From assembly GCA_900491605.1 (NCBI GenBank), contig UESW01004379.1:945274-1009273 (forward strand): a stretch of DNA of 64,000 nt, given 5' to 3'. Made by a program: the position numbers and the translations under genes. The stretch comes from Calamus simplicifolius. Its lineage: Eukaryota > Streptophyta > Magnoliopsida > Arecales > Arecaceae. Positions 52,814 through 64,000 of this stretch are shown here, piece by piece. The number at the start of each line of letters is the position of its first letter. The stretch's first letter is position 1. Below the pieces are notes generated by a model, which ran no database searches, was not told the origin of the DNA, and saw only the letters and a program-made list of their open reading frames with translations.

Positions 52814-55800
52814 TTAACTAGCTGCGTCTGCCAACTCCTTAAGGAAGGTGACCACATCATCAGATGAATTAAGTAGATACCTTGCATTTGACCGCTTCCG
52901 ACCAACCGCACAAGAAAAGTAGTTATCCCCCTTGAGATCAAGCACCGAAGAACCCTCACGCAATGACATGCTCTCTTGGGGAGATCGCCATCCAACTGAG
53001 GTGTTGTGATTTGCTGGCATTCTCCTCTCAGATCTGGGCAAAGTCCTCTGATTCCTATGACTTGAAGCTCTTGAGCTGTTCTTGTAGCTGTTTGGTGGCT
53101 TTCTGTGAATCTCTTGTCAGGAGATGGCTTGTTACAGTCACTTGACTGCTTGTTACTGTCATTTAATTTTGATCTTGAGGAATTTACAGGTTCAGATGGA
53201 AGTTCTGGCTCAAAGAAGGTATAAATGTCCTCATCCTGTACCACAGTACCTATATCCTATGAATGAAAATTACTTTGAAAGCTTGTGCTATTCATGTTAA
53301 TGCTGTTACCAAATAGCAATGGCAAGAAACAGCAATATTTTCTTTAGTGAAGCATTTCATTAAGGCTACATTTGGAGGTTTGAAATTTCAATATCATGAT
53401 TCTATCCCGTTCTCAGTTCAAGCTTCTTTTAATTTTGACAGCCAAGGCTGTTTTAAGCATTTGGTCATAAAGAAAATTTAGAAATTAGAAACTGAATGAT
53501 GGAGAAAAAATGGGAAAATATATTACTCACAAGAGATATCTAGTGCCTGATTTAAGAGATTTTACGATTTCAAATTCAACCAAACAGCTACTTATAAATT
53601 GCTTGTGATTTCAAAAACATATCAAATCAAAAAAATATTTTGATTTTCTGTTTTTCAGAACAGCCATATGCAGCCTTGAAAAAAGAAAGCAACTCATCAA
53701 ACTGATCCATTATAACTAAAAAAGGTTGCAAGTTCCATGAAGAATCAGTTGTGGCAACAGTGCTCGTGAAAGATAAGATTCAAAGCAGATAGACAAAATG
53801 CAGTGATTTAGCATAGACAATTATGGCAACTTGTAAAGAGCAACAGATCAAAAGTTTTGTATAATCAGTAAAGTACTCAATATTGATAATAAAAAAGTTG
53901 TGAAAAATGCCTTACATTCTAACTGCAAAGATTCATGCATCACAGGCACTGTCAGAGTAAAATATGACACTCGTTTTTCCCCTTAATTTTTCTCTCTTTT
54001 TTTTTCTTTTTTTTTCCCCAGCGAAGAGGCAAGAAAGATCCCTTGGCAAAATTACCCAGGTTTAAAACTTGGGGAAAGACCTTCCTAGTTTCAAACTCAG
54101 AACTTCCTCCATTAGGAGGGTGCAACCACAATGCTACTGCCTAGTTCACTGAAGCTTGTGATTTATCAGGAGCAAAAAACTTCTGCAAATGTCAAATATA
54201 TACAAATACTTTTTCTAAGGGAGGAAGAAGGACTAGGATGACCTGACTCTAGAGTACATAAATAATGATTATACCAGCCCTAAACTAAAGTTGCAAGCAG
54301 CAAAACACTATTTTGACATTAAAAAGCTAAAACGGTAGTGTAGAACAATAATGAACAAGACTCAAAAGCTGCAGGTGGCAAAATCTGAAAATTAATATCA
54401 AGCTGAAGAAATTAAAACGTTTAGCTTTGGTAGTAGAATTAAGTTAGCTCCAATATCCTTTATGACTTGATCAGAATTTAGTCTTTAATAGTCTAGAAAC
54501 AGAGCACTGGCAATGCCAAGGGTGCCATTTTATCAACACAGGAATCACAAACAGTTGAAACAAAAACAGCAGGAATTTCTTTTCCAGGATCTTACCTAGA
54601 ACAGGAAAAACATTCTAATTTTTGTTTCGGCCTTCTCAAGAAATTAAAGGCTAGTTAGTCACAAACATAGATTGCATTTTAATTGTCATGGAACATATTC
54701 ATGACCTTCAACATAAATTTTAAAATATCAATGTTTACGACAAGCAAAAGAGGTGATATTGATTCTCTCATCCATGACAAGGAAAAATTTTGCTTCTCAA
54801 TTCTTCAGGTAAATTAAGAATCCACCAACTCCAGTAATTAAGCAACAGAGTGATAATTTTCACCATGCAAAATCATTGTAGGAAGGCTAAGGCGCTGCTA
54901 ACAAGTGCAGAATGGTTTCTAATTTCCAACCAGCCTCAGGCCCACTGCTCCAAGTTTTGCCCAAAACTCGGCTTGGAATATTGCAGGCCTAGGTTTGATA
55001 TTGTAGGCGCAAAAATTTATGTAACAGCAAGAATTATTGAAACAATAGTTAAGCATTGTTGCATGCTCACTTCCATTTCAATCATCCCTTCGAGTCAAAC
55101 CTTCTAATCGATCTCAACCCAAGGGATTTATTGCAAGTTCTTTTTTTCTTAAGTTTTTTTTTTTTTAATTATAATGTTATCATTATTATTTTTTCCAAAA
55201 CTGAAAAAAAGAAAATTTACATAGTTGACAGTTACATTAACCAAGGCATAATTTCATTTACATTATCTTTAGTGAATATCAACTTATCATACAAAGAATT
55301 ACCTTTCCAAGAAAGTGACCAATGCACAAAACATAATCAATTGGTGTGACCATGCTTTTGCTATGAACTATTTCACCCAAAATACGATCAACTGCAGCAC
55401 CCTGTATCAATATAACATAAATATTAAAAAAAATAAAGTCTTCCAAGGAAAAATATATGCACATGAAGTAATATTTTAGCTTCATATCAAATTCCAAAAA
55501 CTAAAAAAGCAAATGTTTTAGAGATTTCTTACCAATGCATTGGTGCTCAGAGATTTCAGAACTTTCAAATGCAACATAATTTTGGTTTGAAATACAAATG
55601 TTTATGAATTTAAGTTCAAATGTGTTTTAAAGATGTCTAGATCATGACCAACAATGTAGTTCATCACAACAGTGCTTGTTTTTTGGGCACTGCTTGTTAT
55701 TCATTTCAACAGTGCTCAAATTAGATGATTCATCATGCATTTTCTACTGAGAGCATTTAGCATTAAATCTTGCTCTCTCTCACCCCCACCTACAGAGACA

Positions 55801-58800
55801 CCCCCCGCGCCGCGCTACACACACACATGCGCACCCTCTTGAGCATGCATATTTGCACCCATGCCCCTGTAAAAAATTATCAATTATATTACCACAAATA
55901 TTAAGAGTCCTAAATCAATTGTACCTAACTGAACTAATGAGATCGGTTCTCTTTGAACTCAAATATGAGTCTATGCTAGCCTAAATTCATCTTCAATATC
56001 TAAATAAAACAATGGACGCGCTAAATCCATCCTTCCTGATTCATCCATAAGGAAGTGCAGCTTAAGGTAAAACATTATATTTGCCTAAGCATTATCATCC
56101 ATACACGAACTGCAGGATAACTTGTCAGGGACAAATAATCACTGTTCAGCAAATCTCAAATAACACTTGAAGAATCAAAAGCAAAGAATAAATGGTTAAG
56201 ACAAGAAACATGCCTGAAATGGCTAATTGAAGATATTGCTAAAATGCTAAATGCTTTGCAAACTGTCTGCATAAGCATTGTCATCACAACAGAAACTGAG
56301 GGATGATTTGTCATGGACAAATACTTGCTGTTCAGCAAATGTCAAATAATGCTTGAAGGATCAAAGGTGAATAAGAAAAGGTCATCAGTTAAAATAGAAG
56401 AAAAATGCCTAAAAGGGCTAGCCAAAGAATTCCAGGAATGTTTTGTAAACTGTTCACAAATGAAAATAGTCTATGAAGAATTTATGTATTATTACATAAT
56501 ATGTATATTAAAAATACATTTTTGAGTTATTCTATTTTGTAACTTATGCAAAATTGTGACTTGCAACTTACATGAGGGTCAGTGGTCTATCATACTTGCA
56601 TATACCGCACTATCGCCCCCTAATAGTTGCTTTCAACTAAAACATTCAACAATTGGATCTCTAGCTATGTAATATACATTGATGTCCCCAAGTTGCTCCT
56701 CAGTTGCCTGCATTGTTTCAATGCTGTCCAACCGCTTTCATCCAGAATACCAATGGTTATAACGGCCTCCTTTCCTCCTTCAGGTGAATGCAAACCTCTC
56801 TTTAACCATTTGTGAACTATTGCATTTGATCCAAAATCCCCAAGTCTATGGCCTACCAAGAATGCCCTTTTCAGAAGTCTATGGCTTATCTGGAATACCC
56901 ATTTCATTCTGATTTGGTTATACTATTCTCAAATATAGACATAAGTGTAACTCGAAAAGCAAGACCTAATGAAGAGTGCACAATAAATGAAATGAAGAAT
57001 GTACGCCCAAAATACAAGAACATATGAAGTTTGTGACATACAATAACATAACTTCAACACACAAGATGCTTTTAATACTGTTTTTACCCTGCAGAAAAAG
57101 AAACACTTGGAAATGAGTATTAAAATGAAAAGGAAAAAAATTAGAAAAAACACTTTAGCTTAGGTTTCCAGACATGCCAAAAGCACACCAATACACAGGT
57201 TGGCACAGTAAAGTTTGCTGTACGTACCATGCCAATCCATGGCTGGCACTGGCACAATAAACAGCGCCTAAATCCTTGGTCCTGTAGCCATTCAATCCAG
57301 TCCAACCAGATCATTGATCTCATCCACATCTTCCTTCATCTCCGCAGCATCAAAAATATATCGCCCATGTAGAAATCTTAGCCTCTTCTTTACAAATTTT
57401 TATATTTTTCACCAAGATTTTTTTTATTTTATGTCTAAAGAACATATTACTTATATGTATTGCACAGATTTTTTTAAAAAAAATTATATATAAACCTTAC
57501 ATTCTCACTTTCATTGGAATTTTTGTAATGGACATAAAGGGCAATTCCTTCCATGTTCATCTGTGTTAAAACAGAAAAAACCTTTGGGATAAGCAACTAA
57601 CTCTTAATTCCTTGATATTTCCTCTCTGAAATAGATTATTGGGAAATCAAAATCAATATAACATGAAATGAAGTGATTACTGAATTTTTTGAATAGAAAA
57701 TTTTCTTCAAAGTTATAAGCTAATTTAAATATCCTGGAGCTCTGGATCAACATTTATAATAGACTTGGGTGTTTGAGTGCAAGTGGGTTAGGTAAACCCA
57801 AATTCAACAAGTACCCAATCCAACAACATTCTGGATCTTATCGTTTACTGTCTATTGTTTATTTCTCAATATACCTTTTACTATATCTATTTAAAGCACA
57901 TAAAGATTATAAATTCATACAAAACTGAGATCAAATCAAACAACTGGCTAAAGCATGGAATTGCAGAATTGGACTCAACCCGGCTGGAGTTGATCAAATA
58001 TAATTCAATCCAATATATTAAGTAAAAAAAGGACTAGACAAGTGCTCAACTAGAGATCAGATTAAAAGTGAGTTGTCAAGCAAGTAGGTCCAATGAATTG
58101 AATCCATAAACCCAGACCTATCTTAGGTCACATCTAGATAACACCACCAGACATATTCATATGGAATTAATGTTCAAAAGGATTACAAATCAACTAGGAA
58201 AAATAACATAAGCATGAGCCCCATAAATTTAGCTCTTAATTTCAAGATAGCATTTCATGCCCCCCCCCCAAAAAAAAAAAAAAAAAACCAAAAAAATAAA
58301 GATTCATTTATCCAATTTATTCTTTTTATTTAATATAGAAGCCAACCACTTTTCCAATGGCCACATATTAGAAAGTATAATTATTGGATAATCATAGAAA
58401 TGCACATGTATTACAACTAGTAGCAATAGAAACAATGATAAGGATTGTTGTGTTCTGTGGATTAAATGGTACGAAAAAAGGGTTCAAGCAAAGATGTTGG
58501 ACATCAAAGAAATCAAAAGTATGTAAAATCGTATTGACATATCCTAAAGCAATATCTATCTAGCAAACCTATGAGTTTACACGGTTTACTTCCCCTTACT
58601 CAAATAGTGGCATTTTAACAACCCACTATATACAATAGTGACAACAACAATAAAGCCTTAATTCTAAACTAATTGGGATTAGTTATATGAATTCTTTTTC
58701 TCCATTTTACTCAATATAGAATCATATTTTTTTTAAAATGCAAAGATTTTAAATCTTTCTTTATCACTTTTTTCTATGTAATTTTTGGTTTAACTCTACC

Positions 58801-60067
58801 TCTTTTCCTTCTACATACATCAATCATTCCATCACATCAGTGCATCCATAAATCTGCATTGCAAATGTCTAAATCATTTAAGTCGTTCTTCCTTTAATTT
58901 ATCCTCAATTAGTGTTATGCCTACTTTTTTATGAATAATTTCATTTCTTATTCAATCGTTTCTTGTATTATTGCACATCCCTCTTAACTAATAACACATT
59001 ATATGCCATAATAAAATGGCATCACCAGAACTTGCTTTCTAGTAAACAGATAGCTCTGAATTGATTCTATTAAATATCAATGCATTTAAAAAAATCAAGT
59101 CAGAAATCAGAATACAATGTATTCTGACCAATCATTCAAGAGAGACTACTGTGCATCACATTCAAGGTAAAAATCATATATTTCCTCTGCATCATATATT
59201 TGTGGTGATCTTTGCAGAAAAAAGAACTACTGGAACAACACATGTTATACTTCAAAAATATTTTGATGTAATTTTGTGAAAAGGGAAGCATAAAGACATA
59301 CCTTTGTTACTCCAACAGATCGAACCTCAACTGACCGACTACCCTGGACAACATCAACGGCCACATTAGAAATAGGGCCTGTCCATAAATGCTGCAGCAT
59401 ATCCCTTGCCTGAAGTCTTCCGAATTCAACATCTGCAACAATGACAAGATCAGATGAAAAAGGTGAGTGAAATCAGGAGCACTCCACGTACAGGTTTTAT
59501 TTTACTAAAGATCAAATATACCTGCATACTTGTAATTCCATACAAGCGATGTCTCACGATGTTCAAAATGAGACCTAGGTGTTCTCTCAGTGAAATACTC
59601 AAAAACATGCTGGAAAATTTCAGTTAGCATCATAAATCTAGTTCATCCAAAAATATGTCCAATGAAACAAAAACCAGAACAGTGCACACACCTTTACACT
59701 GTCAACCCAATCCATGTTTAGATGCTCTGGCATTGTTGTCATCCATTCTCCACCTGTGAGGCGCAAAAACATCCCATTTTCCGCTGCTAGCCACATGTTG
59801 TACTCTCCAAAATTCTGGAAAAAACACAAAAATGTTAGCCATACTATAACTGCTCAAAAATATAAAAACAAATTTCAGAAACTGTACATCATCTAAAACA
59901 CTTCTGTCGCTTCCACTGAGAACAACAACAGTCGTCAGCTTATCATTGCAAAGAGTTGTCAAAGGCACTTTCAAATCTGGGTGCAATTTAAGCTCCATCT
60001 CTTTGATCTGGTCGCCACCTCTTCTTCCAGAAGATTCAATTGGTTCTGTCAATGTCGCATTGAAACC
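52814..60067 (-). CDS. TPS1: Class I trehalose-6-phosphate synthase, C-terminal part (TPS1 type)
   Basis: Six exons read on the minus strand: 60067-59888 (GFNATLTEPIES...), 59814-59692 (NFGEYNMWLAAENGMFLRL), 59609-59522 (HVFEYFTERTPRSHFEHRE), 59432-59302 (FGRLQARDMLQHLWTGPISN), 55401-55303 (GAAVDRILGEIVHSKSM) and 53235-52814 (DEDIYTFFEPELPSE to LKELADAAS). All introns are GT-AG and phases agree. The enzyme joins UDP-glucose and glucose-6-phosphate. The catalytic GT20 domain lies upstream, off the right edge or in the >3.9-kb first intron visible here. The exons shown are the phosphatase-like domain. GFNATL stands where active phosphatases have DXDGTL, as in class I plant TPS, so this domain is not a phosphatase. 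The tail has LDLKGDNYFSCAVGRKRSNARYLL, typical of TPS1. The last exon is 422 bp and out of frame by one base, so its final part is readable only in another frame. Confidence 0.88.
53364..53675. mobile_element. Possible MITE in a TPS1-like intron
   Basis: The left end GGCTACATTTGG and the right end (read inward) GGCTGCATATGG form an imperfect inverted repeat. TAA precedes the left end; TTG follows the right. Length is 312 bp and the interior is AT-rich. It resembles a decayed Tourist-like element, but the target duplication is not intact. Confidence 0.35.
54000..54153 (-). mobile_element. SINE-like sequence
   Basis: On the minus strand a block of about 150 bp starts GAACTAGGCAGTAGCATTGTGG (A-box-like TAGCATTGTGG), has GAGTTTGAAACTAGG (B-box-like) about 45 bp later, and ends in GGGG followed by an A-rich tail. 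This layout fits a tRNA-derived SINE. No target duplication was recognised. Confidence 0.4.
56086..56452. repeat. Two tandem copies of a 186-bp unit in the TPS1-like intron
   Basis: Copies start at 56086 (TAAGCATTATCATC) and 56272 (TAAGCATTGTCATC). They share GACAAATA, TGTTCAGCAAAT.TCAAATAA, TTGAAG.ATCAAA and AAACTGT. They are diverged by substitutions and small indels, so the duplication is old. Confidence 0.75.
58641..58995 (-). mobile_element. RTE-type LINE 3'-end fragment (copy 1)
   Basis: The plus strand reads ACAACAACAATAAAGCCTTA then CTAATTGGGATTAGTTATATG, the reverse complement of the typical plant RTE 3' end with its (TTG)n tail. The remainder matches copy 2 at 60995. Only the 3' end is present, as expected from 5' truncation. 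Confidence 0.65.
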
Positions 60068-63000
60068 CTACAATTTGGCAATATATGCATATACCAAAAA
60101 AAAGAGAGAGATTTACAACACATATGAACTTAAATTCAAGCTATTATTCCACAATAAATTCTCTAAAACTTAAGCAGAATTCCATGATCAGCAATCTTGA
60201 TATCCTTAATTCAGAATTCAGAGAAAATAGAAAATAGCAACCAGATGATTTGTTATTGACATAAGAGAGGAAAAAAGACTACTCCCACAATAGTTCTTTA
60301 AAATTGAGGGCAAAAAATGAAACTTCAAGGATAACAAACAAAGGAAATTTTCAGAGTCAAGCACCAAAGGTCTATTGCCAGGTAAATTTAAAGTCGAGAG
60401 ATGATTTCGCTCCTCTCACCATTCAATCCATGTATATTTCCAAAACTAGCATCTGAGGTAACAAGAGAACATCTGTATCCCATTAATAAAACCTGGATGG
60501 TTAGCAGATGGCCGCACAGGCAGCACAGATTGCTGAAATATTATTGCTTTTGCTAACCTGGACCTATTCCAATAGAAGGATGCTGGTGTTGGCATATAAG
60601 AAAGTTCATCCTAACATATATGCAGCATTTAATGCACTCATATTTAATAGAATCAATTCAGAGCTGTAAGCCTGATACCAGCACATGAATTCCAGGTTCA
60701 CATGCCAACAAGCTGATCCAGGCTACTCAAATAGCAAGGTCAACAGGCAAAAGAGCAGTCCACACACATGCAGCATGTGAGCCTGGAATTCGTGCTAACA
60801 TACATTGGCATGGGTTCCTGACAAATGAAGAAAAGTTTAGATTGCATGTATGGCACAAAAGCTTTGCTCCATTTCAAAACATGAGATTTTTAATGGTGGG
60901 ATGCCTTGATGTTGCTTTTGGCATAACATTTGTTGATGAGCATCTTTGAAGCACGGACATAGATATGGGATATATAAATGTTGCCGATACGACGAAGACA
61001 ACAACAACAAAGCCTTAATTCCAAACTAATTGGGGTCGGTTACATGAATCATTTTTCTCTATTCAGCTCTATTCTTATTCATATTTTTTGTAAGATGCAA
61101 AAATTCTAAGTCTTTCTTTATCACTTTCTCACATGTAATTTTTGGTTTACTTCTACCTTTTTTTTCTCTAAATGTATCAAGTCACTCTTCCACACAGGTG
61201 CATCTTTAGGTCTACATGCATATCCAAATCATCAAAGTCATCCTTTCCTTAATTTATCCTTGATTGGAGCTACCTATATCATTTTTACGAATGATTTCAT
61301 TTCTTATTCTATCTTTTCTTGTATTATCATATGGAATCTTAACATTCTTATTTCCGCCATATTCATCTTATGTATATGTATTTTTCTAACTGCCCAATAT
61401 TTCATACCATAAAGCATAAATGGTCTTATGGCTGTCTTATAAAACTTTTCCTTCAACTCGGCAAATACTTTATGATCACATAATATTCTAATTACACTTC
61501 TCTATTTTATTCAACTTACTTTAATCCTATGGACATCATCTTCAATCTCTCCTTTCTTATGAATAATCGATCCTAAATACCAAAAATGATCAATTTTAGT
61601 AACTTCATGGTCTCCAATTTGTATTTTATATTCATCTTCATTTCTAATTGTACTAAATTACATTCTCTATACTTTATTTTTATCCTACTTAAAATGTTGC
61701 CAATAAGACAAACTTTAGAAGGTAGGATACAAATGGTGAAGATTCTCAACAAATATGCGCATATTTTTTTTCACATACAAGAAAAAAAAAACTATAGAGC
61801 ATAGTGGGTTATCAAAATGGCATAGCTTATATAAGTAGCACTACTATTTGCCAGCGTAAAACTCCGTCAGATCCCCTAAAATATGAATCTACTAATATCC
61901 ACAAAACTTTACTATTTACTCATCAAACTAATATATTACAATTCCATATCGTAATGCCATCCTTGCATACTTCAAAATAAATTATCTATCATTAAAAGGC
62001 TGACATTTATAAAAAATAAAAGAAAATAAGCTCTCTTCCTCATCCTTGAAAACATCAAGGATGTAGCTTAGGCATATCTAGAAGATGCTTTTTGATGATG
62101 AATATCCATGAAGTATTTGAAACCTTTTTTTAAGTTGTCAAAAATAGGATACTTAGTGTAAGTATTTGACATGGATCAGAATCCAATACACATCTGATAC
62201 TGTACCCTAAAAGTATCTCACATGCTAGGTATCAAATAAGCATTTGAACGTATACTATAAGTATCCAACAAGTATTGGTATCCAATATGTATATAATAAC
62301 ACCGACATGGCAAACAATTTGTAAGTATATGTGCTTCCTAACCAGGCATACTAGTTTTAGTTCTTGGTTATAACACTCATATATACATGTTACAGTTGTG
62401 TGTGTGTGTGGAGATAGGAAACCTAAATTCCTCAGCCCACCACAGAGTCTTTCTTTAAGGTGTGCATAAGCACCTAAAAAAAGGGGATTTACAATAACAC
62501 CTAAAGAGTTTGGGCTAAGATTTTTTATTTTAATTCACAAATTTGCAAAAAAATGATATTGACCATCTCATAATTGGTTGCATATCCTACAAAAAAGGAA
62601 GCCTTATGATTTAAGCTTTGCATGGGTGGGGAATGTAAGAAACGGTGTTACGCTTCCTCGATCCCCGTCTTATTTAAGCTTTTAATAATTATAAATATAT
62701 TAACATCTTGTAGAATGATCCATTATTCTTCATCTCATGGAGATATTTGGATTAATGATTGGGCACAACATGGCCAAGCATTTTTTATTGGACCATAGGC
62801 ACAACTTAGGCTAGTACCAATAATTGTCTAAGTGACTAGGACATCCTTAGCTTGAAGAGTTTCAAACCAAACATGAGCACATCTGGCTTGAGCACCCCTA
62901 TTGAGCCAATCCAAAACCAAAAACTAGCACAAACAGAAATCTCAAAACCCAAAACTGGCTTAGGGCTAGGAAATCAACTTAATCTCAATGCACGGTTCAT

Positions 63001-64000
63001 GGAATTTGGGAACTAGGTGTGGTCAAAGTCTCACAACAAATAAGAGGGTGATTATCTAGAACCCCAGCCACCCAATGATGCTGCAGCATGCATAACACAG
63101 GAAATGTCATAGCAAATGTGCACCCATAGCATGAAGAGGGCATTAATAATGAGCCCTGTCAAGGTAGTCACTATTGAAGAGAACAAAGGGCAAGATGAAA
63201 CAAGCATGTGGAAACAAAAGATGAGGATGAAGAGAGGAAAGGGGGCGAGGAGAGAGGAGAGAAATGAGAACAAGATGATGAAAAAAGATGAAAGTTTGGA
63301 AGATATAGATGGTGAATGGATGATGATTCATAAATTTGTATACTGAGTTAGGAGAGAAAAGTTGGTCTAGTCTAGCAAAAATTGATGCATTTGGAGTTTG
63401 GACCATATCCTGTTTTCAATTCAGACTTTATCATTAATACATGCCCACCCTAAGGGTGGACCAAGGTCCAACACAGTGGGTGTTGGTCAGACTCAGGCCC
63501 ACCTCCAGCCCCATGCCAAGCTATGATGCGCACCGTTGTGCAAAAGACTTAGTGAGCAACCCTTACTTCCTATTGGGACAAATTAAGGAGAGCTTGAATA
63601 CCAAGATAAATTGCTGTTAGCCATGTCTAGCCATTTAAACTTGCAAAGGTGCTGGTTGTCAATTAGTTCTTTAGTCATCAATTGTCTAGAGATCCAAACA
63701 AGGTTGGTGAATCTTTACTTTACACGTCTGTAATCTCGCAAACAAGAAGCCTAAAAAATGATCACTACTGCTACAGTTCAGCTTCAAATGGCTTAAGAAC
63801 ATAAGAGATCTTCAATACTTTAAAGACTTATAACGTAGAGATTAAGTAAAAATGTTTCCTAAATAATGTACATGGCAATATTTTGAAGAGGTAGTGCACT
63901 CTTTGCATACCACATTTGCACTGCCTATGATCAACAACATAAATATTCATTTATTCTTCATTAACAGGTTCTAAAGTGTTACATCTCTGTGAATTCTGGC
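60068..64000 (-). other. TPS1-like intron, continuing past the window edge
   Basis: TAG precedes the exon at 60067. No upstream TPS exon was recognised up to 64000, so the intron is at least 3.9 kb. It holds an RTE fragment (60995-61705), a short TG run (about 62396-62412) and an A/G-rich stretch (about 63190-63300). Small ORFs here have no recognisable motif. Confidence 0.6.
60995..61705 (-). mobile_element. RTE-type LINE fragment (copy 2), with reverse transcriptase tail
   Basis: The plus strand starts AACAACAACAAAGCCTTAAT and CTAATTGGGGTCGG, the RTE 3' end reversed. On the minus strand, 61650-61390 decodes in one stretch to residues like FWYLGSIIHKKGEIEDD and KFYKTAIRPFMLYGMKYWAV, the C-terminal part of RTE reverse transcriptase. 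It is degraded and 5'-truncated. It lies in the same orientation as the host gene. Confidence 0.7.

Larger units (their letters stand above)
53236..55302 (-). other. TPS1-like intron (2.1 kb)
   Basis: This intron is bounded by GT at 55302-55301 and AG before 53235. It contains a MITE-like sequence (53364-53675), a SINE-like sequence (about 54000-54153) with an A-rich tail, and otherwise AT-rich DNA with no coding signal. Confidence 0.7.
55402..59301 (-). other. TPS1-like intron (3.9 kb)
   Basis: It is bounded by GT at 59301-59300 and CAG before 55401. It holds a tandem duplication (56086-56452), CA/CT-rich low complexity at 55770-55840, a C10/A18 run at 58261-58290 and an RTE LINE fragment (58641-58995). 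I see no embedded gene. Confidence 0.75.

Noticed and set aside
58261..58290. C-run followed by A-run as a retroposon tail
   Set aside because: There is no element body next to it. It is best read as a homopolymer tract, possibly of uncertain length.
63190..63346. Lys/Glu/Arg-rich plus ORF in the last intron
   Set aside because: It is a purine-rich low-complexity stretch without a domain, in the intron of the TPS1-like gene.

Overview
This is plant nuclear DNA. The only ordinary host gene seen is the 3' part of a class I trehalose-6-phosphate synthase (TPS1 type) on the minus strand (52814-60067), with spliced exons and long introns. The rest is mostly transposable elements of types found in angiosperms: Sirevirus-type Ty1/copia, chromovirus-type Ty3/gypsy, an L1-type LINE, RTE remnants, and MULE, Tourist and CACTA-like DNA elements. 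A monocot, possibly a palm, is my guess. The window does not prove the species.

Region 1-34889 is a nested retrotransposon cluster. A plus-strand Ty3/gypsy element (G) is the outer layer. Its leader and gag lie at 15728-16944, and a same-orientation gypsy LTR remnant lies at 34069-34889. Copia element C (plus; 9946-15727 in this window) adjoins its leader. Copia element B (minus; 1720-9945) interrupts C inside integrase. The LTR of copia element A (plus; 37-1719) interrupts the env-like gene of B. To the right, two near-identical copia bodies, D (16945-23128) and E (25291-31906), lie head to tail and share one 2162-bp LTR (23129-25290). A second 2162-bp LTR (31907-34068) closes E. All five copia units show Sirevirus hallmarks: a PBS matching TGGTATCAGAG, several G-rich purine tracts before the 3' LTR, and an extra env-like ORF downstream of pol. 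All are broken by stops or frameshifts.

The most interesting signal is non-coding. The LTRs carry dense arrays of short palindromes, GAGTCGACTC-like in A/B/C and GTTAGCTAAC-like in D/E. The same family-specific words recur inside the elements just upstream of the env-like ORF. In D and E they are followed there by a TATA box and a pyrimidine-rich leader. This looks like an internal promoter for the env-like gene that resembles the LTR of its own family.

Region 35802-41195 is a complete minus-strand Ty3/gypsy element (F), with 410-bp LTRs and a perfect GAGGG target-site duplication. Its pol frame runs into the 3' LTR, as in CRM chromoviruses. Next come a MULE-type foldback element with a 9-bp duplication (41361-41976), a CACTA-like repeat-rich terminus (to 43197), local tandem duplications (44156-44632), a Tourist-like MITE (44749-45093) and an almost full-length L1-type LINE (45573-51669).

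Region 51670-64000 holds the TPS1-like gene. Its last exon is one base short of an open frame. Two RTE LINE fragments, a SINE-like sequence, a MITE-like sequence and a 186-bp tandem duplication lie in its introns.
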